Assembly: GCA_036785325.1 (NCBI GenBank) | Contig: JAXIVH010000080.1 | Coordinates: forward strand, 1-64,000 | DNA: 64,000 bases | Direction: 5' to 3' | Source of the DNA: Urophycis tenuis | Taxonomy: Eukaryota > Chordata > Actinopteri > Gadiformes > Phycidae | Part shown: one piece after another, positions 12,447 to 23,049 of the stretch | Numbering within the stretch: position 1 is the first letter of the stretch | Layout: each line of letters opens with the position of its first letter | Position numbers and translations under genes: made by a program | The notes under the pieces: generated by a model | The model's database searches: none | Told to the model about the DNA's origin: nothing | What the model saw: the letters and a program-made list of their open reading frames with translations, nothing else

Positions 12447-13901
12447 GGAGAGCAAGAAAGATAAAGTTGCCCTATTACTTCCTGAAGTTTGGGAGAGGTG
12501 AGGGAGATAGATAGAGGGATAGAGAGAGAAACAGGGGGAGAGAATAGAGAGAGAAATAGGTGAGGGTGAGAGAGAGACAGGGAGAGAGAGGGAAAGAGAA
12601 TAGAGAGGTGAGGGTGGGAGAGAGAAACAGAGGGAGAGAGAATAGAGAGAAAAAGAGGTGAGGGTGACAGAGAGACAGAGGGAGGGAGAGAAAGAGACAC
12701 AGGGAAAGAGAATAGAGAGAGAGGTGAGGGTGAGTGAGGGAGACAGAGGGAGAGAGAGACACAGAGGGAGAGAGAATAGAGAGAGAGAGGGGTGAGGGTG
12801 AGAGAGGGAGAGAGCGAGACAGAGGAAGAGAGAATAGAGAGAGGGGGGTGAGGGTGAGAGAGAGGGAGACAGAGCGAGAGAGAGAGAGTGATAAAGGGAG
12901 AGGAGGAGAGAATATGCTGACTGTTTAGCAGCTCTGGTCCAATAGGCAAGGACACTCGTGTCATTCCATCTTTCTTGTTTTTTTGCCGACACAGAAACAC
13001 ACAAGCTGTAGACCTACACAAACACCCAACAACATATGCATGCAGCACACACACACACACACACACTGCTGTCTGGACTCTGAATGGTTGTGTGGATGTT
13101 GACAGAGAGTCCGACAAGAGTCTGGAAGAATATCTTTCATCTAAATAATTCACATGCTGTCCTCCAGCTGCATTAACGCACACAGACATGCATGTCTCCG
13201 CGCACGAGAGAATCTTCACAGGCTTTACGTGAAGCCCAGCTCAGCCGATGCCATGTGACGCGGTCTAGCGTTGTGCACTCAGAGATCAGGTCTAATGTGT
13301 GTGTGTGTGTGAAGTCATCACTCAGGGGTGGTGGTGGTGGTGTCAGAGGACGAGCTACGTGTCCTGGTCCGGCTCACGCAGTCATTTGAACCTCCTGGTG
13401 AGCGTGGAGGTGACCATTTGGACCGCAGTGGTCTGATATTTCCCCCGACCAACTCACGGTCCACGATGTTCCGTGTGGTGTGTGGAACACAGAGCGGAGG
13501 AACCAACGCAGCGCAAAAATCCTCTCCCCCCCCAGACGTCAACACACGCCCAAGCTCTTCTCCATGCAGGACATCTCAAAATGAGAGCGGACCACGTGTT
13601 GGGGACTGCAGGCTGGAGACCCTCTGATGCCATACAGCAGCACCTTCTTGTAGTTACATGGATTAGAGGCTCCCTATCCACAGCGCCTGGACCCGGTCAA
13701 GATGTTCCAGTCTGATGATGAGTAGACACGGCCGTCCGTACGCAGCATCACCAGTACACAATGTTCACCTTGTGAGGGATAACTAACAGCAGCAACGTCA
13801 AAGTTAGGCACAAATGTCCCTGTCTTGGTTTTCGGGACCGGGAACGACAATTAAAGGCTGTTGCTCCTTTGGTCCCAGCAGCACTGCAGGGAGTCGAACC
13901 C

Positions 13902-13936
<35 letters not shown>

Positions 13937-15690
13937 GGGTAAAGGGGCATTTAGCAGACGCTTTTGTCCAAAGCGACTTACAATCAGTACATCTGTGGGG
14001 TTCGACATGTGGACAGTTGGAGGAGGAGGAGGAGGAGGGGGATCAAGGGGATCGAACCGCCGACCCTACTGTTAGTGGACGACCCGCTCTGTCCACCCGC
14101 TCTACCCACTGAGCTACTGCCGCCCTGTGTCCTGAAGGTGTGCACTTAGGATGTGCACTGAAGGTGTGCACTGAGGGTGTGTCCTGAAGGTGTGCACTGA
14201 GGGTGTGTCCTGAAGGTGTGCACTGAGGATGTGCACTGAGGGTGTGTCCTGAAGGTGTGCACTGAGGGTGTGCACTGAGGGTGTGTCCTGAAGGTGTGCA
14301 CTGAGGATGTGCACTGAGGGTGTGTCCTGAAGGTGTGCACTGAGGATGTGCACTGAGGGTGTGTCCTGAAGGTGTGCACTGAGGATGTGCACTGAGGGTG
14401 TGTCCTGAGGATGTGTCCTGAGGGTGTGTCCTGAGGGTGTGCACTGAGGGTGTGTCCTGAGGGTGGTGCACTGACTCTTCTGTCCTCTCCTGCACTGCAG
14501 CAGCGTCCGCAGCAGCAGTCCCTGGCCTCGTCCCTGTGCCGGGAGTCCCACTGGAAGTGTCTGCTGCTCACCCTGCTGATGTACGGCTGCTTCGCCACCC
14601 TGGCCTGGTGCGCCCTGTGCCGCGTCCCCGTGCTGGGCTCCGCCTCCATCCGGCCGGGGGGCCCGGTCGTCGACGGCGACGAGGGCGCCACCTCGGCGGC
14701 CTACTACAACGACATCCTGCGGCTGGAGAGCCCGTGCTCCAGCGGCTACGTCTACATCCCGCTGGCCTTCCTGGCCATGCTGTACGTGGTGTACCTGGTG
14801 GAGTGCTGGCACTGCTTCTCCAAGACCGCCATGTTGGCCCACGCCGAGTTCCAGGTGGGTGGAGCGTGGAGAGACGGTGGCGTGAGACGGTTCTCGCGGC
14901 AACCCTCGCGTTCTCGCGCTATTCCGGCTGACGCGGTGGAGGGGGAATGAATGGTGTGTGTGTCTGTGTGTGTGTGTGTGATACAGGCTGCGTGCGTGCG
15001 TGTGTGTGTGCATGTACTTACATTGTTGCCTCATCTATAGACTTTCGGTGTGTTATTCCCCACCTGCAGTGGTTTCAGCATCATGTGGTCCTCACACACC
15101 CTCACACACCCTCGCACGCCCTCACACGCCCTCACACACCCTCACACACCATCACACACCCTCACACGCCCTCACACACCCTCACACACCCTCACACACC
15201 ATCACACACCCTCACACACCCTCACACGCCCTCAAGAGCCTCACAGAGCTTCACACACCCTCACACGCCCTCACACACCATCACACACCCTCACACGCCC
15301 TCACACACCCTCAAGAGCCTCACAGAGCTTCACACACCCTCACACACCCTCACACAGCCTCACACCTTTCACACCTTCACACATCCTCACATGAATGACA
15401 GAGCGTGGCTCCTCCCACAGGAAGTGTACGAGCGCGTCCAGAGGCTGCAGCAGGCCACGCCCTGCATCTGGTGGAAGGCCATCAGCTACCACTACGTCCG
15501 GCGCACGCGTCAGGTGACACGGTACCGCAATGGGGACGCTTACACCACCACACAGGTGAGGACACGCATAGACAGACAGACAGACAGACACACACACACA
15601 CACACACACACTCACTCACTCAATCACAGGTGAGGCCACACAGTCACACACACAGTCACTCCCTCACTCACTCACAGGTGAGGACACACA

Positions 15691-15741
<51 letters not shown>

Positions 15742-18700
15742 TAGTGGATATACCTGGAAACACACACACTCATCTATCTGATAGTGAGGAGATTGTTGTT
15801 TATGCAGAAGAACAAGAAGTGCCAGGAACTCTATATACTTTAGGCTGAAGTTGTTTATTGGTCTCGTAGGCCTACGAGGAGAAGCAGAGGATTTCATCGA
15901 GCAAGAGATTTGTGCGTGAATCTTCCTCAGTTGCTTTCCCCGCTCCCGGAGACACAGTGTATTATATGCAAGTCCCAAATCGGAACAGCATGACAGGAGT
16001 GTCCCATTCTGATTGGCTTATAATGTATAAAGATTACATGTTACTAAACAGATTTGACATGACGTAGGTGTGTCCTTCAATCACTTTATGTTATGTCTCC
16101 AAGTTCCAGACAGCCAGACTTAAAGTCGCCAAGAGGAATACAATCTTCACTATGTCCTTCTTCAGAACGTCAGATCAACCTAACCGTACCATTGCTAGAT
16201 AATATTTTTCCTAACACTATCTAATATTATGTATGTTATTATATACATAGTTCCCCTCCTTCTTACTGCCTGCGATCCTGAGGCCCCCCACTGTCACCTC
16301 CTCCAGTGTGTTGACCTGGTGATGTGTGACCAGGTCATCTCACTGTGACGTCTCCCTAGTGATGTGTCACCAGGTCATCTCACTGTGACGTCTCCCTAGT
16401 GATGTGTCACCAGGTCATCTCACTGTGACGTCTCCCTAGTGATGTGTCACCAGGTCATCTCACTGTGACGTCTCCCTAGTGATGTGGGACTAAGTCATCT
16501 CACTGTGACCAGGTCATCTCACTGTGACCTCTCCCTGGGCAAGTGTGACCAGGTCAACTCACTGTGACCTCTCCCTGGTGATGTGTGACCAGGTCATCTC
16601 ACTGTGACCTCTCCCTGGTCAAGTGTGACCAGGTCATCTCACTGTGACCTCTCCCTGGTGATGTGTGACCAGGTCAACTCACTGTGACCAGGTCATCTCA
16701 CTGTGACTTCTCCCTGGTGATGTGTCACCAGGTCATCTCACTGTGACCTCTCCCTGGTGATGTGTCACCAGGTCAACTCACTGTGACCAGGTCATCTCAC
16801 TGTGACCTCTCCCTGGTGGTGTGTGACCAGGTCATCTCACTGTGACTTCTCCCTGGTGATGTGTCACCAGGTCATCTCACTGTGACCTCTCCCTGGTGAT
16901 GTGTCACCAGGTCAACTCACTGTGACCAGGTCATCTCACTGTGACCTCTCCCTGGTGGTGTGTGACCAGGTCATCTCACTGTGACCAGGTCATCTCACTG
17001 TGACTTCTCCCCTGGTGGTGTGTGACCAGGTGTACCACGAGCGGGTGAACACCCACGCCTCCAGCTCAGAGTTCGACTACGCCCGCTACGGCGTGAAGGA
17101 CGTCTCCAAGGAGCTGCTGGACCTCCAGCTGCACCCTGCCGTCCGCCTGCGCTTCACCAAGTGTTTCAGGTCAGCCGGCCGACCCGCACCCCCACCTAGC
17201 AGCCAGCACCCCAACGCAACACCCCCACCCAGTACCCCCACCCAACACACCAACCCAACATCCCCACCCAGCACCCAGCACCCCCACCCAGCACCCCCAC
17301 CCAACACACCAACCCAACACCCCCACCCAGCACCCAGCACCCCCACCCAACACTCCCACCCAACACCCCCACCCAGCACCCCCACCCAACACTCCCACCC
17401 AACACCCTCACCCAGCACCCAGCACCCCCACCCAACACACCAACCCAACACCCCCACCCAGCACCCACTACCCCCACCCAACACTCCCACCCAACACCCC
17501 CACCCAGCACCCCCACCCAACACTCCAACCCAACACCCCCACCCAGCACACAGCACCCCAACCCAACACTCCCACCCAGCACCCTGCACCCCCACCCAGC
17601 ACCCCCACCCAACATACCAACCCAACATCCCCACCCAGAAACCCCACCCTGCACCCCCACCTAACACCCCCACCCAGCACCCTGCATCCCCACCCAGCAC
17701 CCAGCACATACAATAGAGTGGCGAGGTCACACACACCTAACGGGTCGCACCTGGGCCTTAGAGTGGGGCGATAGTAACTCAGTGGGTACAGCGGGTCATC
17801 CACTAACCAGAGGGTTGCCGGTTCGATCCCCACCTCCAACTGTCACTGTTCACATGTAAATGTGTCCTTGAGGAAGACACTGAACCCCACAAATGTATGA
17901 CAAACGTACTGATTGTAAGTCGCTTTGGACAAAAACGCCTTAAATGTAAATGTAGCAACAGAAACATGTTCCACAGAGTCAACGGGGCAAAATTGAACAT
18001 GTCTCAGTATGGATCTCCAAGAGAGAAGGTGTAATAATAATAATGATAATGGTGATATCTACCGTTACTACCTCAACAATCACTAACTCCACTTGCACTG
18101 TTTACTGTTTACCGCCACTTTAATAACTACTGCCACTTTTCCTGTTTTTTTATATTGCACTCTGCACCTTAATCTGCATTTCAACCCGCACCTTAATCGC
18201 TCATTTGCACTTCTGGTTAGAACGCCAACTGCATTTAATTGTCCCTGTACTTGTACTCTGCACAATGACAATAAAGTTTAATCTAATCTAACCTAATCTA
18301 ATCTAGTCTAATCTCTGATAACAATAAACCATCATTCTCCTCCTACAGCTTCTCCAGTGCCCGTGCTGAGGCTGCTTACCTGACTCAGGTAAGCCCCCCC
18401 GACACGGCCCTGTATTCTTCTGGTTCTGTGTGATTTGAGTGATGTTGTACCGGGTTTGTCCTGCCCCCTCCCCCCTCCCTCCCTCGGTCAGCGCGCGCGC
18501 TTCTTCGGGGAGAACGAGGGTCTGGACGACTACATGGAGGCCCGGGAGGGAATGCACCTGAAGAACGTGGACTTCCGGGAGCACATCCTGGCGTTCCCGG
18601 ACCCCGCCCGGCCCCCGTGGTACTCCCGACACCGGGTCTTCTGGCTGGCGTCGGCGCTGCTGCTGTCCTGGCCGCTGCGCGTGGTCTCCGAGTACCGCAC

Positions 18701-19803
18701 GGCGTACGTGCACTACCACGTGGAGAAGCTGTTCGGCGAGGACGAGGAGAGCACGGGGGGCGGCGGCGGCACGGGGAGATCGGAGGCGGGCGACGGCGGC
18801 GGCAGCGGCGCCACGGAGAACGGCGTGCACCGGGCGGGCGGCGGCGGCGGTTTGAGCGGGGCGAGCTACAGGGCCATCTCCCGGGTCAACACGGTGGACA
18901 TGACGGAGCTGGAGTGGCACATCCGCTGCAACCAGCAGATGGTGCCCAGCTACTCGGAGGCCCTGCTCATGGACCTGGACCCCAGCGGCGGCGGCAGCGA
19001 CCCCACCACCGCCAACACCCCCGTCTCGGGCCCCCCGGTCGCCCCGGGGATGCGGGGGCCGGGCGCCGCCCCGCCGCTGGCCCTGCCCGCCGTCTTCAAC
19101 TCGGCGTACCTCCTGCAGAGCTGCCCGCGCTGCCGCAGGACCTCGTCCAGCTCCAGCCTGCCGTCCCGCCTGCGGGCGCCCACCGGCACCGCCGCCCTGC
19201 TCAACGCCACCGTGGCCGGCATGCGGGCCGCGGGGCAGCGGGGGGGGCGGGGCACCGCCGCCGCCGAGCGGAGGCGGCGCCAGGCTGGCGCTGAGCCGCA
19301 GCGGCTTCTCCCTGGGCCGGCTGGCGGTGGGGCGGCCCGCCGGACTCTTCCACTCCCGCAGCGTGGGAGGCGGGCTGGCCGGGAGGGGGGAGGACTCGGC
19401 GGGGGGAGGAGGTGGAGGAGGGGGAGGTGGGGGAGGAGGAGGAGGTGGAGGAGGAGGAGGAGGTGGTGGTGGAGGCGGCGGCGGGGGAAGCGGGGGAGGG
19501 GGGTTCCTGGGGCTGGGGTCCCGGCAGGACGACGAGGAGAGCCGGGGAGTGCTGGAGGGGGAGGAGCGCGCGGAGGAGGAGGAGGAGGAGGAGAGGGAGG
19601 CGGAGGCCGCGGCCAGGCCGGAGGACGGGGGGAGAGCGGAGAGCGCGGCGTCGGGGGAGAGGCAGGAGGAGGAGGCGGAGGAGGGCAGCGAGGCCCGGGA
19701 GACGGGTGAGAGGGAGAGACCGCCGTCCTACCAGGACGCCTTCTTCTTCCCCGTGCTCATTGTGCACGGGGAGGAGAGCTGCCACGGGGGAGACCGCATG
19801 TGA
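8654..19803 (+). CDS. tmem151a: TMEM151-family transmembrane protein, six exons, one frame break
   Basis: Coding exons are 8654-8722, 14501-14854, 15421-15555, 17030-17169, 18349-18388 and 18492-19803. All introns are GT-AG with compatible phases. Family landmarks are SLCRESHWKC before the first membrane segment (about residues 43-62), a second segment at about 106-126, IWWKAISYHYVRRTRQ, QVYHERVNTH, ENEGLDDYMEAREGMHLK and a third hydrophobic segment at about 293-312. The conserved PPSYQDAFFFPVLIVHGEE tail follows. The N-terminus (MPTDEE), the AYLTQRARFF segment and the CRRT cluster resemble TMEM151A more than TMEM151B, as I recall them. Summed coding length is 3n+1: the frame must change between about 19205 and 19265, inside G runs, to reach the conserved tail. 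That is probably an assembly error. Molecular function is not established. Confidence 0.88.
8723..8794. repeat. (GT)n repeat forming the tmem151 intron 1 donor
   Basis: About 36 GT units begin exactly at the exon 1 / intron 1 junction, so the annotated 5' splice site is the first GT of a microsatellite. Confidence 0.9.
9146..9205. repeat. (GT)n microsatellite
   Basis: About 27 GT units in tmem151 intron 1, with CGTGTG variants at the 3' end. Confidence 0.9.
9293..9300. promoter_or_regulatory. Perfect CRE palindrome TGACGTCA
   Basis: A consensus CREB/ATF site lies in intron 1, 570 bp after exon 1. Other perfect copies are at 7485-7492 (upstream of the gene) and 22822-22829 (downstream). Position near a neural gene makes function plausible; nothing proves it. 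Confidence 0.3.
9600..9765. repeat. GT-rich and (GT)n microsatellite
   Basis: Imperfect GT DNA followed by about 40 uninterrupted GT units, immediately before the duplicated block at 9766. Confidence 0.9.
9766..10245. repeat. Duplicated block plus 10-bp CTCACACACC minisatellite, copy 1
   Basis: A unique stretch of about 105 bp (GATACAGGCTGCGTGCG to TCAGCATCATGTGGTC) is followed by about 35 copies of a 10-bp unit. The same arrangement occurs at 14982-15395 in intron 2, so the block was duplicated. Confidence 0.9.
10360..10705. repeat. AT-rich palindromic repeat region
   Basis: Degenerate units of TATAGAGAGA, ACACTATAGTA and TACTGTAT with many short inverted repeats. Its first motif (CATCTGGTACAGTATACTGT) recurs at 10876. 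Confidence 0.6.
10706..10805. mobile_element. hAT-like terminal fragment
   Basis: Starts CAGTGTTTCTCAAATG and continues GTGAACCCCTAGAGGAG, the recognisable start of hAT (Charlie-type) non-autonomous elements. The other terminus was not found. Confidence 0.45.
10849..10877. repeat. Perfect 12-bp inverted repeat
   Basis: ATGTCCATGTGT and its exact reverse complement flank a 5-nt spacer (AAGAA). Confidence 0.9.
10923..10967. repeat. Inverted repeat flanking poly(C)
   Basis: AGAACACTGTG and its exact reverse complement flank a run of about 22 C. Confidence 0.9.
10970..12240. other. tmem151 intron 1 interior, no feature seen
   Basis: Moderately GC-rich unique sequence with a short GT run at 11196-11210. 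No exon, RNA gene or element was recognised. Confidence 0.5.
12247..12910. repeat. GT microsatellite followed by purine (GA) minisatellite
   Basis: A GT run with TTT and GGG interruptions (12247-12355) and a GA run (12405-12440) precede about 430 bp of tandem units of roughly 45-60 bp. These units contain GAGAGAATAGAGAGA and GGTGAGGGTGAGAG. Long Ser/Leu/Pro minus-strand frames here are repeat artefacts. Confidence 0.9.
13942..14124 (-). mobile_element. tRNA-derived SINE, family A, AAGTCGC tail
   Basis: Read on the minus strand: head GGCAGTAGCTCAGTGGGTAG (box A), box B GGTTCGATCCC, then a tail with TTGTAAGTCGCTTTGGAC and GCGTCTGCTAAATG. Same family as 17765, 23579, 27175, 34032 and 53012. Confidence 0.85.
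14126..14470. repeat. 13-bp minisatellite abutting tmem151 exon 2
   Basis: Alternating 13-bp units (TGTGCACTGAGGG and TGTGTCCTGAAGG), about 26 copies, start at the SINE edge and end 30 bp before exon 2. Confidence 0.95.
14501..14854 (+). CDS. tmem151a: tmem151 coding exon 2
   Basis: Acceptor TGCACTGCAG|CAG and donor CAG|GTGGGT. Encodes about residues 24-141: the SLCRESHWKC motif, membrane segment 1, an extracytoplasmic-type loop with Cys, and membrane segment 2 (YIPLAFLAMLYVVYLVECW). Confidence 0.95.
14982..15395. repeat. Duplicated block plus CTCACACACC minisatellite, copy 2
   Basis: Matches 9766-10245 with few substitutions in the unique part. It ends 25 bp before the exon 3 acceptor. Confidence 0.9.
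15421..15555 (+). CDS. tmem151a: tmem151 coding exon 3
   Basis: Acceptor CTCCCACAG and donor CAG|GTGAGG. Encodes EVYERVQRLQQATPCIWWKA and the strongly conserved YHYVRRTRQVTRYRNGDAY block. Confidence 0.95.
15586..15740. repeat. (CA)n / CACT microsatellites
   Basis: CA and ACTC repeats directly after the exon 3 donor region in intron 3. Confidence 0.9.
15745..16280. other. tmem151 intron 3, no feature seen
   Basis: A/T-richer unique sequence. No exon or element was recognised. Confidence 0.5.
16290..17029. repeat. 40-bp minisatellite running into the exon 4 acceptor
   Basis: About 19 units of a 40-bp repeat (or its 19-bp half unit GTGACCAGGTCATCTCACT) run without a break to the acceptor of tmem151 exon 4. 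The acceptor TGTGTGACCAG is itself part of the last unit. Confidence 0.95.
17030..17169 (+). CDS. tmem151a: tmem151 coding exon 4
   Basis: Starts VYHERVNTHASSSEFDYARY and ends RFTKCF plus two bases, donor AG|GTCAGC. The family frame fixes the acceptor at 17029 among many repeat-borne CCAG|GT look-alikes. Confidence 0.95.
17195..17710. repeat. C-rich minisatellite (CCCCACCCA type)
   Basis: About 515 bp of CACCCCCACCCAACAC / CACCCAGCAC units, starting about 25 bp after the exon 4 donor. The minus strand is G-rich with repeated GGGTGGGGG runs, compatible with G-quadruplexes. Confidence 0.95.
17765..17956 (+). mobile_element. tRNA-derived SINE, family A, AAGTCGC tail
   Basis: Head with AACTCAGTGGGTACAG, box B GGTTCGATCCC, body TCCTTGAGGAAGACACTG and tail GATTGTAAGTCGCTTTGGAC. 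Confidence 0.85.
18095..18302 (+). mobile_element. LINE 3' end, CTAAT-repeat tail
   Basis: Reads GTCCCTGTACTTGTACTCTG, then CACAATGACAATAAAGTTTA and a TCTAATCTAAC tail. An inverted copy of the same family lies in camk2 intron 10 at 44694. Confidence 0.75.
18349..18388 (+). CDS. tmem151a: tmem151 coding exon 5
   Basis: A 40-bp micro-exon with acceptor TCCTACAG and donor CAG|GTAAGC. It supplies SFSSARAEAAYLTQ and joins exons 4 and 6 in phase. Confidence 0.92.
18492..19803 (+). CDS. tmem151a: tmem151 terminal coding exon 6, frame break inside
   Basis: Acceptor CCTCGGTCAG|CGC. It encodes RARFFGENEGLDDYMEAREG, membrane segment 3, VNTVDMTELEWHIRCNQQ and a Cys/Arg cluster. After a switch to the next frame it encodes LSRSGFSLGRL, a poly-Gly tract (19400-19500), poly-Glu tracts (19560-19700) and the conserved YQDAFFFPVLIVHGEE end with TGA at 19801. 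The break falls between about 19205 and 19265, most likely in the G8 run near 19240. GC content is very high. Confidence 0.88.
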
Positions 19804-20950
19804 CCGCGGACAGGACGTACTCGCCGCCTCCCCCCCCCCAGCCCCCCCCCCCCCCCCCCCCCGAGGGGGGAGGGGGTGGAGACCGTCAGACCCTCACGGA
19901 GACGCGCCAGAGACGCCGGGACGATGGAGGTGAGTCAGAGAGAACAGGATCGCTGCCGTTCTCATGAACCGAACGGAAAGGTTCAAGAAACTAGTGAGAC
20001 TATTGTAGACAAACAGAAGATGACAAAACGTTGGGCAAATGCTTCCAGAAAAGATCTCAATTATCAAGCTGTTTGCAAACCAAAGCCCAAGCAGGCAGGG
20101 GTGTTCCTCCGCCTCTCGTCATTACTGAAGTAGGACGACAAGAAGACTTTTAAAGCACTGCGGTCTATAAATGACGTCTCATCAACAGAGGGTCCACAGG
20201 AGGAAGACAATGGTGGAGGGGGCCGGCCGGGCTCGGTGGTGGGGACAAAGGTGCAGATTGGGGTCAGAGGTCAACACGGCCCAAGATGGGAGACGAAGCA
20301 TAAAAAGTGACTTCCTCGCGGTTGTGGTATCGGCTCCTCATCTGAGTTGCGTTTGGGCCGTCTCCTGAACTCCACCAGATGAACAAGAAGAAGCAGCAGA
20401 AGACAAACAGAAGTCCATTGCTTTGTTTTTTTTGGGGGGGCGTCTCACGTATTAGGCTGGCTAAGAGGTTCTCCAGACTACCCCCGTCCCAGCAGCCCTC
20501 CCTGTCTCTTTTTTACAGTCCGCCATGTCCACTCTGTCCTGCTTCCTTCTCCACCTGATCCTCCCTCCTACCTCTACGTATTCCAATGCTTCCTCTAACA
20601 CGCTGAAGGCGCCCATCGCTCAGTAGAAAGTATATGCAAACACACACACACACACACGACGACTGGAAGGTCTGAGTGGAGGGGCCTTCCGCCTGTCTCT
20701 GTCCTGTCTGGACGCACACCGGCGTAGAGGTCCTCTGGTACTCCAGATCCCGGACAGGGCTGCATGCAGACAGCGGACGGCCGTGTGCTCAGAAACAAGG
20801 ACTTCCATCCGCAAAGCGCACAAGCCCGTGTCCACATAGCTAGCGAGCACTGGGAAGCACTGGGAAGCACTGAAACGCACTGAGGAAGAAGCGCTTGAGC
20901 ACTGGGAGAAAAAAAAAAAAGAACGCTGCATCTCTGTGCTTTGTTTACTG
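19804..20950 (+). other. tmem151 3' UTR / downstream DNA
   Basis: Begins with poly(C) and G/C runs (19830-19880), then unique sequence. No convincing AATAAA was seen between the stop and 22900, so the transcript end is not placed. Confidence 0.35.
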
Positions 20951-20954
20951 TTTC

Positions 20955-21095
20955 CATGACAACTAGCCATGTCAGCACCTCTAGCTCCTTTCTCATCATG
21001 ACAACTAGCCATGTTAGCACCTCGCTCCTTTCTCGTCATGACAACAAGCCAAGTTAGCACCTCGCTCCTTTCTCGTCATGACAACAAGCCATGCT
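20955..21095. repeat. 38-45 bp tandem repeat, about 4 copies
   Basis: Units contain CATGACAACTAGCCATGTTA and CACCTCGCTCCTTTCTCGTC. Confidence 0.85.
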
Positions 21096-21925
21096 AGATC
21101 CATAGCTCCTAGCTTCACAGCGTAGCATTGCGTCTTATTGCACATCCACGGTGAGCAGTGAATGCAGACACAAACATCACAGTTAGATTTGATTTTGATT
21201 GACAGTTGATTTGTGAAACCAACTGTAGAGTCATCATTTATTATGTAAAAGCCTACTCTTTCCCCAAGTGAAATGTTTGTTTGCCAATGGACATAATCAG
21301 TGACTGGGGGGGGGTCCACCTCTCTGCAGATGAAACAACTGGAAAAAATATCCTCAGAACAAGACGTTATTTGGACGCGGGGCCCTAAATGTCCCACCAT
21401 GGCCCGGGCAGAGGAACACGAGGGTACTTTGTGAGGGCTCGTTTCCTGTCTGCCGGGGGGGGGTCTTCCTCGGCCTGTTTTCTAAGAACACTGCTTCAGC
21501 ATGGAACCATGTGTACTGCACACAGCCGCTCCTACAGCCATATTTAGCCCAAGGCATCCTCAGCTCGTCCTCCATCTTCCTGCTTGAAAAGCAAAGCACA
21601 GTAAAAAAAAAAATAATAATAATGGTATAAAAAGAATATGGAATAGAATATTATAAAATGTGATGAAAAAATGATATGGAATAACCAACTCAATATTTTC
21701 TGGAGAAAAAAAAAAAGATCTGTATAGTTCACGACCAATGAAATATATCTGTTAATGCTTATTCAGAACAGCTCTGTCTGAGAAGTCTCCAGTTCTGTGA
21801 TCTTCCAGATCACTGGTGCAGGTGGTCCAGCACTGTGGTCAGAGAACATGCAGGAAGGGGAACCAAAGTGGAACGTGAGCGATGTTTGTGCGTGTGTGAC
21901 ATGGACATACTCATCCTGCTTGGAG

Positions 21926-22110
<185 letters not shown>

Positions 22111-22299
22111 CCACACACACTGGAACGCACAGCCGGGGGGGGGTCCATGGGTCCAGGGCCCAGGAGCACTTTGCTCAGAGGAGGAAAAGCCCGCTAGACC
22201 ACCGTAGGCAACAAGAGAGGGAAATAACATGGAGGTGGAGAGCATGACTGTCAACAACAACAACAACAACAACAACACAAAGACAGCCGTTTCCCATTC

Positions 22300-23030
22300 G
22301 ATACAGAACGGTTCGACTTCTATGGCTGCTGCTTACCCTGACACCTGTCCCCCGCGGCTGATAGTGGTGGTGGTCATGTGAGCGGAACCCCGCTCCACCA
22401 TGTGACTTCGGGGTTGGTTCTTCTGATGACACACCTGAACCCCACGGAACACTCGGCAGGCTCACCTTGCTCCCCTTCCTGGACAACCATGGCTTCAAAA
22501 GCCCACTTTGATTTGGAATAAGAAGACCTTTTTCAATCACCCCCTGCGCCACACAGACGTGTTCTTTTTGTTTTTGTGAGACGAATACTTCCAGAGACGT
22601 TCATTAATACTCACAATGGACTTCCATTTAAAGATTGCAATGTCATCTGTTGTTTTGTTTTCTAAGTAGCTATTTTGTTATGGTTATGATGTTTTTTTTT
22701 TCTAATTCTCAAAGCCTTCATTTGTTTGTTGTTATGCGAGGAACCGTTTCAGTTGAGTTGTTTTTGTAAGTGAGCACTACTCTGAGGTACATTTTGGTTG
22801 GTTTTTATGGTTAGATTGCGTTGACGTCATTTACTGATTGCTGGGTGTATCTTTTTTTTTTTCTTTTTTTTTTTTTTTACCATATCAGCCTCATAGATTA
22901 CACCACTCTGTGCCACAAACACACACGCTTATGAACACGCGCTCTCTCATGACAAACATGCCCAGGATGTGCACTGGCTGAGCTTCAGAGCAGATGGTGC
23001 ACCAGCTTCCTTTAGGTGACACGACGGAGA
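22300..23030. other. Intergenic, no gene seen
   Basis: Unique sequence with T runs at 22851-22877 and a perfect TGACGTCA at 22822. No gene was recognised. Confidence 0.5.
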
Positions 23031-23049
23031 ACCCTCGTGAGCCTCACCC

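Noticed and set aside
12231..13219. Long minus-strand Ser/Leu/Pro ORFs
   Set aside because: Produced by the GA-rich minisatellite, open in several frames at once.
17086..17736. Minus-strand Gly/Trp/Cys ORFs
   Set aside because: Translation of the C-rich minisatellite on the opposite strand of exon 4 and intron 4.
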